This document shows positions 35,503-45,145 of a stretch of 64,000 bases of DNA, in pieces. Origin of the DNA: Ilex aquifolium (lineage: Eukaryota; Streptophyta; Magnoliopsida; Aquifoliales; Aquifoliaceae); the NCBI GenBank assembly GCA_951799425.1, contig OX637397.1, forward strand, positions 9,865,064 through 9,929,063, written 5' to 3'. Numbering within the stretch: position 1 is the first letter of the stretch; the number at the start of each line of letters is the position of its first letter. The notes under the pieces are model-generated. The model was given only the letters and a program-made list of their open reading frames with translations, made no database searches and was not told where the DNA came from. The translations under genes were made by a program, and so were the position numbers.

Positions 35503-36242
35503 CAACTTCTCGATCCTCGGAATCCGATTCTGAGGAGGAAACGACCCGCTTCCCCATCAAAGGTTCGGGCCGTAAACCGGAGTGGAGGGAAGGAAAGTGT
35601 AAAGCACAGTCCGTCAAAAATAGCGGTCTCAAACACCAACCTCGAAGGAAGGATACCCTAAGCAAAGTAGGATGGTCCACGAAACACGTAAGAGGAGAAA
35701 GGTCGTCGGAGTGGTTCCTGAAGTAGCTAAACCTCCATATCAAGAAACGAAACCCAAAACCCCACCATGGAGGGTTGAAGGGATCCAGATCGAGCAAGAA
35801 TAAAGAAAGGGGGAAGACGTACCTAGTTAAGGTGCTAGATGCAGAAAATAACCGAGAACGCAGAAACCCTAAGAATCGCCTGAAAGTCTGAAGCGAAGCA
35901 CCTCGAGAGCCAATGGAAGAGAGAGAAACGTAAGGAAATTCAAAAAGCGCAAGAATGACAAAGGCAAGGGGACTTCCCCGCTTTTATACGAAACATTCAA
36001 TGCCCTGAAAAGCTAAACTACAGGGCTCGCCTCAGGAACCGTACCGTCGGGTTCACCCGATGATGACACGTGTAAAAACCATCCCATCACAGCCGGCAAA
36101 TACCGAAGCACGCCGAACCAACGCAAAGCCTCCTGACCACGCATTCTGCCACGTATGATGTCTATGAAGAATTCGGAAAAGACACTATCTATCCCCAGGT
36201 CAGAGAAGACGTCATTCTCGTGACCAGGGGCTGGGGGGCAAC
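35503..36242 (+). mobile_element. Extra copy of the retrotransposon's 3' internal end, in front of the 5' LTR
   Basis: This 740-bp stretch matches 49815-50554, the part of the internal region just before the 3' LTR, and runs straight into the 5' LTR. It holds the promoter-side end and first 18 codons (ATG at 35557, minus strand) of antisense gene A, then breaks into host DNA at 35503. A normal single insertion would not have it. It reads as the remainder of a tandem copy (internal-LTR-internal-LTR) truncated on the left. Confidence 0.85.
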
Positions 36243-36923
36243 TGATGAGGATAGGTTTTTGGGCCTGGGCCGCCCTTAGGACCAAGCCCAAAGACCTCCG
36301 GAAAATGTTGGGTGAAAGCTCCAAAACCCAAGAAGGAATGGTCCCAACCGGCCCGTATTCGTCTCTTAGCCCACGACCCGAGTTAAAGCCTGTTATGCCA
36401 CGTGCTCCAAGGACAAAGGAAACCGGCTCTGATTTCTCAGAGTTACTCCCTGCAAAAAACAGAGAGAGGTGGAGCCGAACGAACACTGGCAGTCGTGGGC
36501 ACAGCATCGCCGGCGGTCAGAATGGCTTGCAGGAAAAGGACGAACGGTCCCCACAAGATCAAAGAGAGGAAGAAAAAGAAACCCTAAGAAAAGGGGGGAT
36601 ATAAATAGAACAGTAGAAGAGAGGGAGGCATCCAGTTCCAGGCTTTCCTCCCCAGTACCCTAGACCAGACAAACGGAAAACATTGTATATGGCCCTGCGC
36701 CTATAATTTCCTGGTAGTCAGCCAGATTCAATATACACAGTCAAGGAGCAAGAGCCTCCATTACAGTGGACGTAACCCAAGCTCTTCGGCTAGGGTGAAC
36801 CACTTATATCAGTTGCCTGCCATAGTTTAACAGCAATCTCCTTAGAGAACCAATTTCGTAAAAACAAACCCAAAAACACAAGATCCACTTGGGCCGGAGG
36901 GATTAATTTCCGAGGACCCATCA
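36243..36923 (+). repeat. 5' LTR of the Tat/Ogre-type retrotransposon
   Basis: 681 bp, starting TGATGAGG and ending ACCCATCA, so the ends are TGATG...CATCA. The same sequence occurs at 50555-51235 with a constant offset of 14312. The start is set by the purine-rich tract before it, the end by the primer-binding site after it. A TATAAATA promoter element is at 36600-36607. Confidence 0.92.
36600..36607 (+). promoter_or_regulatory. TATA box of the 5' LTR
   Basis: TATAAATA follows a G-run in the middle of the LTR, so U3 would be about 36243-36630. The same site in the 3' LTR is at 50912-50919. The distantly related LTR at 53433-54203 has a matching TATATAAATAG on its sense (minus) strand. Confidence 0.6.
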
Positions 36924-36925
36924 GT

Positions 36926-36941
36926 TGGCGCCGTCTGTGGG
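36926..36941 (+). other. Primer-binding site of the retrotransposon
   Basis: TGGCGCCGTCTGTGGG begins three bases after the LTR end. A sequence of this form is common directly behind the 5' LTR in Tat-lineage gypsy elements. The tRNA partner is not determined here. Confidence 0.75.
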
Positions 36942-36980
36942 AACGGTTTTCATCGTTCTCTTGTGAATCTTATATACTTG

Positions 36981-37184
36981 ATGGTCTCCACTCGGAATAT
37001 GAGTAAAGCTCCAGCCAATCCTCAAGGCCACCCAAACTTGCCGGAAAACTTTCCGGCGCACATGGAGGACGCTGAGGGTCACCCCCCAGCGACGAACCTC
37101 CCACCCCTCAACGAACTAGAAACGTACCATAGAACTACAGTACAGCTGATGAAACAAAACCAGGAGCTGATGGATTGGATATAG
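36981..37184 (+). pseudogene. Gag N-terminal segment ended by an in-frame TAG
   Basis: The ATG at 36981 opens 67 codons, ending in an amber stop at 37182-37184. The downstream gag-pol frame is in the same phase and stays open with no further stop to 42513, so one stop separates the N-terminal segment from the rest. This may be a recent point mutation or a readthrough site. The peptide is rich in Pro and Asn and has no known domain by eye. Confidence 0.7.
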
Positions 37185-37427
37185 GCTCATCAGTTCCCTC
37201 TTCCCCGATTTCCCCCGGCTCGACAAGAGCCACCTCCGCTCCAAGAAGAGCACGGCGACGATCCCCCGCTCCAAGAAAGACAAGTTCCGCCCAACGGGAT
37301 AACTGAGCTCCATGAGCGCAGCCATTCTGGCGAAAACCACCGAAGAAGACATCCCGAAGAGCGGGACGACGAAGCTCAGAGCAGGGCAAGGGCCGCCTAC
37401 CAAGAAGATAGGCCCTACCCCCAGAAC

Positions 37428-40400
37428 ATGAAGGACCATGCTTGGGAGCAGGAAATCCGTGAGCTCCAGCGAGAACTAGGCAATATGAAAGAAGTGGTTA
37501 AGGGGCGGACCCCCGACACCATGGACGCTTTGGTTCAGCAAACGGAGTCACCATTCGCCCCAGAAGTCCTCCATTTCCCCCTCCCTCAAAAATTCCGGAC
37601 CCCTTCGATAGAGGCATTTGACGGGACCAAAGACCCCGTTGACCATCTAAACCTGTATAAGAATCAGATGGAGCTTCAAGGATACCCGGATCCTATCCGC
37701 TGCCAGGCATTTGCCATCACCCTCAGAGGGTCGGCCATAGCCTGGTTTAACCAGATACGACCAGCGTCGATCTCGTCCTTCAGAGAACTGTCCATACAGT
37801 TCGTGTCCCACTTCATCGGGGCAAGAACTTATAGGAAGCCGTCCTACCACCTACTGAGCATAAAACAGGGACCCAACGAGTCCCTCCGAAGCTACGTACA
37901 ACGCTTCAACCAGGAGTGCCTGAAGGTAGAAAGCGTGGACGACAAGTTCGCATTGACGACCTTCATGTCCGGACTTGGGGTCCAGTCCAAGGATCTTCTC
38001 TTCTCGATTGCGAAGAATCCTCAAGCCACCATGGCCGAAGTGTTGGCGAAAGCCGAGAAGTACATAAACGGCGAAGAGGCCCTCCGCCTGAAGGGGAGTA
38101 CGGCGACGACGGACGGAGAGAAGAGACGGAGGGATCACAGTCCCAAGAAGGAAAAGAGACGCGACCGATCTCCGAGGAGGGATCGCTCCCCAAGAAGAGG
38201 GAGAGAACCTTCCCCTAAGAGGAGAGGGAACGTACGAGATCGCCTGGGACCTCCTCCCCAGGAACTGCAACAGCGGTATGCGCCAGCACGGCTCCCACCC
38301 CTCGTCACCTCAATAGCCCAGGTTCTTCATGAGGTGCAGAACGAGAGGTTCGTACGGTGGCCACCACGGATGAAGTCCGACCCCGGTAGAAGGGATGCCA
38401 CCAAGTACTGCGCTTACCATAAAGACACAGGCCACGAGACGAACGACTGCATCCAGTTGAAAAAGGAGATCGAATACTTAATTCAGAGAGGCCATCTCCG
38501 CCATTACATAGCAGGAGAGCAGAGAGCACAGAACAATCAAGGGCGAGAAGCCCGAGCTGTAGCCGAGCCACCGCAACATCAACAAGCCATCGGAGAGATC
38601 CGAGTCATCTCCGGAGGTTTCGCCGGCGGAGGCGAATCAATCTCAGCTCGGAGAGCGCACGCCAGAAAGGCCCGGTCAGACGACTTCTTCACGGTTCAGG
38701 CTGTCAGCAAAGTGCCCCGCCGAGATGTAGAAATCACCTTCTCGGATGCAGACCTAGAAGGATGCCAGCACCCTCACGATGACCCTTTAGTCATAAAAGC
38801 AATCATAGCAAACAAGACCATACATCGGGTGCTAGTTGATAACGGCAGCTCAGCAGATATCATCTTCTTGGCGACCTTCGAGAAGCTTGGAATAGAGAGG
38901 TCGAGACTGGAACCCGTGAAAACCCACCTCTTAGGATTCTCGGGAGAAAGAGTCCTGCCAGTCGGATCACTACCGCTGGTCCTCACCATAGGAGACCCGC
39001 CCTGCCAAGTCACCACCACCACCCGTTTCCTAGTGGTGGACGCCCCGTCTGCCTACAACGTCTTGTTGGGGAGGCCGTCCCTCAACTCCATTAAGGCAGT
39101 GCCCTCTGCGTATCACTTGGTGATGAAGTTCCCAACCGAAAGTGGAGTGGGGGTGGTGAGAGGGGACCAACGCCTCGCCAGGGAATGCTACGTGGCCTCC
39201 ATGCGGCAGAAGGAGGTGGAGTCAGTGCAGCTGGAGGACTTGGATATGAGGGATGAGGTGGAAGCCCGACCTTCCCCCTCAGAACAGTTGGAGCCAGTGC
39301 AGCTGGGGGAGGACCCGGAGCACGTGGTCTTTGTGGGCTCCACGCTGTTACCAGTCATCAAGGAGAAACTCATCTCCTTCCTAAAAGAAAACGCCGACGC
39401 CTTCGCTTGGAAACAAGAAGACATGGAGGGGATAGACCCCGCTGTGATCGTGCACCGTCTCAGCGTCGATCCCAATTGCAAACCGGTAAGGCAGAAGAGG
39501 AGAAGCTTTGCGCCAGACAGGCAAAGGGCGATCAATGAAGAGGTAGACAAACTATCACGCGCCAATGCCATCAGAGAAGTCGACTATCCGACCTGGCTAG
39601 CTAACGTCGTCCTGGTGAAGAAAGTGAACGGCAAATGGCGGCTCTGCATCGATTTCACGGACCTCAACCGAGCATGCCCAAAGGATAGTTTCCCACTGCC
39701 TCGGATTGACCTCATAGTCGACGCGACAGCCGGTCACGAGCTCCTGAGCTTCATGGATGCCTTCTCAGGATACAACCAAATCCGGATGGACCCAAGTGAC
39801 CAAGAAAAGACCTCCTTCGTCACAGAACAGGGGACCTTTTGCTACCAGGTGATGCCATTCGGACTGAAAAACGCGGGAGCCACCTACCAGAGGTTGGTTA
39901 ATCGAATGTTCAGAGAGAAACTAGGCTTAACCATGGAAGTATATATAGATGATATGCTGGTGAAATCGCTTAAAGCCGAGGCCCACATTCAGCACCTCAG
40001 GGAGTCGTTCGAGATCATGAGGAGATACCGAATGAAGCTGAACCCCGCAAAATGCGCCTTCGGGGTGTCAGCAGGAAAGTTTTTGGGCTTCATAGTCAAC
40101 AGCCGAGGCATCGAGGCAAACCCAGAAAAGGTGAGAGCGGTCCTCGAAATGAAGCCCCCCACCACCACCAGAGAAATCCAGCGCCTAACAGGGAGAATAG
40201 CCGCGCTCAACCGCTTCGTATCGCGCTCTAGCGATAAATGTCAGCCGTTCTTCAAGGTTCTTAAAGCAGCCTTCCAGTGGGATGAAAAATGCGAAGAAGC
40301 CTTCCAGGCCCTAAAGGTCTACCTAGCGTCCACACCCGTGCTGGTAAGCCCTCAAGAGGGAGAAGTTCTGACACTCTACCTCGCGGTCTCAGACTTCTCG

Positions 40401-42515
40401 GTCAGCGCCGCACTGGTCAGAGACAAAGACCGGATCCAGCTGCCGGTCTACTTCTGCAGTAAAGCCCTTCGAGGCGCCGAAGAAAGATATCCAAAGATGG
40501 AAAAGCTCGTGCTGGCCCTGCTAGTCGCCGCTCGGAGGTTAAGACCATATTTTCAGGCGCACACCATCGAAGTCCCAACAGACCAGCCGATGAGGCAGGT
40601 CCTGCACAAACCCGAAGCCTCGGGACGGCTGATAAAGTGGGCAATGGAGCTTAGCGAATTTGATGTCAAGTTCAAGCCTAGGACCGCCATCAAAGGACAA
40701 GTCCTGGCAGACTTTCTCGCCGAGTTTACCTCCCCACCCGAGGAGAACGAAGAAAGCCAAGACCATGTCTCCGACCTTCCGACCTGGAAATTAAGCGTAG
40801 ATGGGGCTTCAAACGTGCAGGGAAGTGGTGCCGGGCTCATCCTGACATCACCAGAAGGATATGACCTGGAGTATGCCTTGAGGTTCGACTTTCAGGCATC
40901 CAACAACGAAGCCGAGTATGAAGCCCTCATAGCGGGTCTGAACTTGGCCCTTTCAATGGAAGCTCAACAGATCGTGGTGTACAGTGACTCGCAACTGGTA
41001 GTCAGGCAAGTCGAAGAAGAATATGCCGCCCGGGACGAGAAGATGGCGCTGTACCTAACAGAAGTGCAAAGACTACTGAGGAAATTCGTCTCAGCCGAGC
41101 TCATCCAAATCCCCAGAGAAGCCAATCAGCGGGCGGACGCCCTTGCCAAGCTGGCCATTACCGGCAGTAAAGACTTACCAGGGCAAACGCCCGTCGAAGT
41201 CCTAGCTCGCCCCAGCATTCAGCCTGAGGACGAAGCAACCACGGAAGCCCAGGCTATGCCAGTTGAAGAAGAGGCTTCATGGATGGACCCCATCATATCC
41301 TTCTTACAGGACGGAGTACTGCCAGAGGACCCGAAAAGCGCCTCCAAACTAAGAACCAGGGCGGCAAGGTTCACACTGATCCAAGGTAATCTATACAAAA
41401 GAGGTTTTTCTTTTCCCTTAATGAAATGTGTGTCAGGAACGGAAGCAAACTACATCCTGAGAGAAATCCATGAAGGCATGTGTGGCAATCACATTGGTGC
41501 AAAGACATTAGCCAGCAAAGCCCTACGGCAAGGCTACTTCTGGCCGACTATGTCCAAGGACGCCAAAGAAATAGTGAAGAAATGCCAAGCTTGTCAGCTT
41601 CATGGGAACCTGCCACACTGCCCACCTGAACTCCTCACCCCGGTGGTCAGCCCTTGGCCCTTTCAACAGTGGGGATTGGACATCTTAGGACCCCTACCAG
41701 TAGGAGTTGGGCAGTGCAAGTTTGTCGTGGTCGCAGTAGACTATTTTACCAAGTGGGCCGAAGCCGAACCTCTGGCAAAAATCACAGCTCAGAAGGTCAA
41801 GAGTTTCGTTTGGAAATCCATAATTTGCCGCTTCGGAGTCCCCAGAGCAGTGGTCTCGGATAACGGGAAACAGTTCGACAATCCTATGTTCATAAATTTC
41901 TGTAGCAATTTGGGAATCAAAAATTTCTTCTCGGCACCAGCCCACCCGCAGTCTAACGGGCAAGCCGAGGTGACCATCAGAACCATCAAACTGGCACTCA
42001 AGACCAGGTTGGAGGCGTCTAAGTCCCAATGGGTAGACTACCTCCCCGCAGTGTTATGGGCATACCGAACAACTACCCGAACTGCGACTGGCGAAACCCC
42101 TTTCAGTCTGGCATTCGGAACGGAGGCAATGGCTCCCGTAGAAGTAGGGGTGTCCACCGCGAGAACCGAATTGTTCAATCCAACACAGAACGAAAGATCC
42201 CTGCTGGTCAACCTTGACCTCCTGGACGAGAAGAGAGACGAGGCCCTACAACGAGTCTCCTCCTATCAAAGGAGTACGGCAAGGTACTATAACAAACGAG
42301 TAAGAAGCAGAGGCTTTAAACCAGGAGATCTAGTGTTGAAAAAATTGCTCCCAGCCAGGAAAGACCCGGCCCACGGCAAGTTGGGACCAAACTGGGAAGG
42401 GCCATACGTGGTGAAAAGGATCATCCGACCTGGGAACTACCAGCTACAAACTGAGGAAGGCAGGGACCTGCAGCACTCGTGGAATGCGGACCACTTGAAA
42501 CGATATTACCAATAG
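37428..42515 (+). CDS. Gag-Pol polyprotein, Tat/Ogre-type Ty3/gypsy retrotransposon
   Basis: 1695 residues from the first ATG after the amber stop; the frame is open from 37185. Domains in order: retrotransposon Gag (about 50-215); an Arg/Ser-rich basic linker (230-275); a zinc knuckle C-x2-H-x4-H-x4-C at 328-341; aspartic protease with DNGSSAD at 471-477; reverse transcriptase with YIDD at 839-842; a first RNase H (about 980-1100); a second RNase H-like domain (about 1118-1245) with Asp1125, Glu1163, Asp1187 and Asp1237; and integrase with its His1348/His1355/Cys1386/Cys1389 zinc site and a DD35E triad Asp1418, Asp1478, Glu1514. No chromodomain is seen. The double RNase H and the lack of a chromodomain place it in the Tat lineage (family knowledge). 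All catalytic residues are present, so the pol part looks intact. Confidence 0.96.
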   Translation: MKDHAWEQEIRELQRELGNMKEVVKGRTPDTMDALVQQTESPFAPEVLHFPLPQKFRTPSIEAFDGTKDPVDHLNLYKNQMELQGYPDPIRCQAFAITLRGSAIAWFNQIRPASISSFRELSIQFVSHFIGARTYRKPSYHLLSIKQGPNESLRSYVQRFNQECLKVESVDDKFALTTFMSGLGVQSKDLLFSIAKNPQATMAEVLAKAEKYINGEEALRLKGSTATTDGEKRRRDHSPKKEKRRDRSPRRDRSPRRGREPSPKRRGNVRDRLGPPPQELQQRYAPARLPPLVTSIAQVLHEVQNERFVRWPPRMKSDPGRRDATKYCAYHKDTGHETNDCIQLKKEIEYLIQRGHLRHYIAGEQRAQNNQGREARAVAEPPQHQQAIGEIRVISGGFAGGGESISARRAHARKARSDDFFTVQAVSKVPRRDVEITFSDADLEGCQHPHDDPLVIKAIIANKTIHRVLVDNGSSADIIFLATFEKLGIERSRLEPVKTHLLGFSGERVLPVGSLPLVLTIGDPPCQVTTTTRFLVVDAPSAYNVLLGRPSLNSIKAVPSAYHLVMKFPTESGVGVVRGDQRLARECYVASMRQKEVESVQLEDLDMRDEVEARPSPSEQLEPVQLGEDPEHVVFVGSTLLPVIKEKLISFLKENADAFAWKQEDMEGIDPAVIVHRLSVDPNCKPVRQKRRSFAPDRQRAINEEVDKLSRANAIREVDYPTWLANVVLVKKVNGKWRLCIDFTDLNRACPKDSFPLPRIDLIVDATAGHELLSFMDAFSGYNQIRMDPSDQEKTSFVTEQGTFCYQVMPFGLKNAGATYQRLVNRMFREKLGLTMEVYIDDMLVKSLKAEAHIQHLRESFEIMRRYRMKLNPAKCAFGVSAGKFLGFIVNSRGIEANPEKVRAVLEMKPPTTTREIQRLTGRIAALNRFVSRSSDKCQPFFKVLKAAFQWDEKCEEAFQALKVYLASTPVLVSPQEGEVLTLYLAVSDFSVSAALVRDKDRIQLPVYFCSKALRGAEERYPKMEKLVLALLVAARRLRPYFQAHTIEVPTDQPMRQVLHKPEASGRLIKWAMELSEFDVKFKPRTAIKGQVLADFLAEFTSPPEENEESQDHVSDLPTWKLSVDGASNVQGSGAGLILTSPEGYDLEYALRFDFQASNNEAEYEALIAGLNLALSMEAQQIVVYSDSQLVVRQVEEEYAARDEKMALYLTEVQRLLRKFVSAELIQIPREANQRADALAKLAITGSKDLPGQTPVEVLARPSIQPEDEATTEAQAMPVEEEASWMDPIISFLQDGVLPEDPKSASKLRTRAARFTLIQGNLYKRGFSFPLMKCVSGTEANYILREIHEGMCGNHIGAKTLASKALRQGYFWPTMSKDAKEIVKKCQACQLHGNLPHCPPELLTPVVSPWPFQQWGLDILGPLPVGVGQCKFVVVAVDYFTKWAEAEPLAKITAQKVKSFVWKSIICRFGVPRAVVSDNGKQFDNPMFINFCSNLGIKNFFSAPAHPQSNGQAEVTIRTIKLALKTRLEASKSQWVDYLPAVLWAYRTTTRTATGETPFSLAFGTEAMAPVEVGVSTARTELFNPTQNERSLLVNLDLLDEKRDEALQRVSSYQRSTARYYNKRVRSRGFKPGDLVLKKLLPARKDPAHGKLGPNWEGPYVVKRIIRPGNYQLQTEEGRDLQHSWNADHLKRYYQ

Positions 42516-42616
42516 AGCCTTCTCGTGAAGGAAGAAGAGTTATTGTAAAAAGATCCGATTTTATCAATGAAGAGATACTAAAGTTTTCTGAAAGTTTGCA
42601 CCGCACAGTATCAACA

Positions 42617-43441
42617 GACTTTTCAGTCTAAGGGCTCGTAAGCCTAAGAGCTCGTAAGCTCAGGAACTACAGACTTTTCAGTCTAAGGGCTCGTAAGCCT
42701 AAGAGCTCGTAAGCTCAGGAACTGCAGACTTTTCAGTCTAAGGGCTCGTAAGCCTAAGAGCTCGTAAGCTCAGGAACTACAGACTTTTCAGTCTAAGGGC
42801 TCGTAAGCCTAAGAGCTCGTAAGCTCAGGAACTGCAGACTTTTCAGTCTAAGGGCTCGTAAGCCTAAGAGCTCGTAAGCTCAGGAACTGCAGACTTTTCA
42901 GTCTAAGGGCTCGTAAGCCTAAGAGCTCGTAAGCTCAGGAACTGCAGACTTTTCAGTCTAAGGGCTCGTAAGCCTAAGAGCTCGTAAGCTCAGGAACTGC
43001 AGACTTTTCAGTCTAAGGGCTCGTAAGCCTAAGAGCTCGTAAGCTCAGGAACTGCAGACTTTTCAGTCTAAGGGCTCGTAAGCCGAAGAGCTCGTAAGCT
43101 CAGGAACTACAGACTTTTCGGTCTAAGGGCTCGTAAGCCCAAGAGCTCGTAAGCTCAGGAACTGCAGACTTTTCCGTCTAAGGGCTCGTAAGCCCAAGAG
43201 CTCGTAAGCTCAGAAACTGCAGACTTTTCAGTCTAAGGGCTCGTAAGCCCAAGAGCTCGTAAGCTCAGTAACTGCAGACTTTTCAGTTTAAGGGCTCGCA
43301 AGCCTAAGAGCTCGTAAGCTCAGGAACTACAGACTTTTCAAGTCTAAGGGCTCGTAAGCCCAAGAGCTCGTAAGCTCAGGAACTACAGACTTTTCAGTCT
43401 AAGGGCTCGTAAGCCTAAGGGCTCGTAAGCTCAAGTTCTAC
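42617..43441 (+). repeat. 15-copy 55-bp tandem array in the retrotransposon 3' untranslated region
   Basis: The unit begins GACTTTTCAGTCTAAGGGCT and contains GCTCGTAAG twice. Copies are nearly identical on the left and carry a few substitutions plus one single-base insertion (near 43341) on the right. The array starts about 100 bases after the pol stop and ends before an A-run at about 43520. Variable 3' UTR tandem arrays are a known feature of Tat/Ogre elements and a suspected source of satellite DNA. Confidence 0.95.
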
Positions 43442-43635
43442 AGAAAGACAACGAGTTTGAAAGCTCGATAACTCAAAACAGGCAGTTTTCCCAGTTCAAC
43501 AGATGACCACATTACTTAGCAAAAAAAAAAAAAAAAAAACAACAACAAACAAAACTGGGAAACAAAAGCCCGGAATTCTATTTCACCATGAGTGAACAGT
43601 TCGAAAGGAACAAGTACATAGAAGTTATACAAAAA

Positions 43636-44699
43636 TCAGGCCCCCTGGCCTCCTACCCCTCCTAAAGTTTCCTCAGCCACCCCCTCCATCGGGGTATCTC
43701 CCTCCTCCGCCTTCTGAAGTCGAACAGCCGCCACCTTAAGCCTGGCATTCTCCTCCTTCAGAAGATCTCTCTCTCTCTCCACCTCCGCCAACTTCCTCTT
43801 CAGGACCTCCACCTCAGTATCCTCCGGATCCGCCTCCTCAGGCTCATCAACAAAGGAGAGCGAGCACTGAATCCTGGTTGAGCTTCCCCCGATCCCGTAA
43901 CGGATTAGGTTCTGGGGAGTAGCAAGAGCAGAGTAAGGACGGGGAGAAGCTTTCTCCACCATCCCAACATGGAAGGTCTCCAATGGAGTAAGAGCTGGAA
44001 TACCTGCACAGCACATAAAAGGTTAGCAAAGTTGATTACTGTTCAGACAAAAAAAAAGGGTGGAGATCAAGGAAGTGGATTAGCCCGTTTGTGGCTACCT
44101 CTCTCCCGAAAGCTCGTCCAAGAACGAGGAACCCAAACATGTCCTTCAGTCCCTACGGCAGATTCCCAGGAGTCCCCCGAGACGAAACAGAAGCGTCTAG
44201 ACCACCCCTCAGGGGAAGTGGGAATATCAGCAATCAATGGTGGATGAAAATACCACTTAAAAGAGAGAGAGCTGAAGAAAGGAGGAAAGTCGAAAGAGAG
44301 ATCAAGGAAGTAGAAGAACTCGGAAACTGTTGGAAAGGCTTCAAAACCTTGCATACGCCAGAAAATGAAGAAACTGACCATGGTAGCCCACCCCTGGGGG
44401 GAAAGACGAGAAGGACACAGTCCATGGTGAGACAAGATCCGGGCGAAATCTGGATGAAGAGGGAGTCGAAGACCAAACTCAAACGCATCCACAAAAAAAG
44501 AGACCTCGCCCGGAATAGGCATACTGCAAGGTTCATCAGGAGTAGGAGCCCTAACTCCCAGATCCGCCGGAAGGTCGTATTGTTCCTTCAAATCAGCAGC
44601 TTCCGCGCCCGTAAGCTGAGAAGGAAGAAGAAAGATAGAACACCAGTCTCCCTTGAGTGACTCACGGGCTCGCTGCTTGAAAAGGGGAGAAGAATCCAT
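43636..44699 (-). CDS. Antisense gene C: putative gypsy-type transposon protein (PF04195-like)
   Basis: Two exons on the minus strand: 44699-44099 (200 codons plus one base) and 44003-43636, joined in frame by GT-AG borders, encode 322 residues. Exon 1 carries the family core (about residues 30-195): FGLRLPLHP, RLSPQGW, SPEGW..RFCFVSGDSWE and VPRSW. Exon 2 holds an acidic then Glu/Lys/Leu-rich segment likely to form a coiled coil. It is shorter than the two related genes upstream and lacks their conserved C-terminal motif. Its place within a retrotransposon, antisense to pol, matches the known antisense ORFs of Tat elements. Function is unknown. The ATG was chosen because no in-frame ATG precedes the conserved part; upstream in-frame sequence has no similarity to the related genes. 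Confidence 0.75.
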
Positions 44700-45145
44700 C
44701 GCTGCAAAAGTACGAGAACACAGAAAGCCTTTCTGAAAAGCGATAAGACAAACAGGTATTAATAGTGTCCAAAGATGACTGTTGAGATCCCGCAATGAAA
44801 GCAGCATTGAATATTCGCTCAACTTACGAAGCAGTTGGTAAGCCGCCTGGGGGGCTGGCTTAAATCCAAGTCAAATATTGTTAAAAAAAAACGTATACAT
44901 ACGTAACTTATGGCAGGTACTTGCAGCAAATCCAAGTAAGGAAGCCCAGACCTCAAGAAATAATACTACTCCAAACAGGCCAAGGCCTCCTCGGAGTAGG
45001 GGGGCACAGGAGTATATAACACAAGGAACAACTAACAAGAACACCACAAGTTTGGTTTTCCATTCCAAAAAGGGAAGTTCTACTACAAAATACGTCAACT
45101 AAAGAAGAAGGTTACAAAAAATATCAGCTATGAAGATCCCGGTTC

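Noticed and set aside
36013-36819. 164-codon minus-strand ORF across the 5' LTR (repeated at 50325-50819)
   Set aside because: It spans the LTR border, has no protein family features, and is duplicated only because the DNA is.
42617-43441. Regularly repeated units that could suggest a CRISPR-like array
   Set aside because: The 55-bp units are directly adjacent with no unique spacers, and the context is a plant retrotransposon.
44091-44660. 189-codon plus-strand ORF
   Set aside because: It is the mirror of antisense gene C exon 1, with very basic, featureless composition; the minus strand has the family motifs and proper splice sites.
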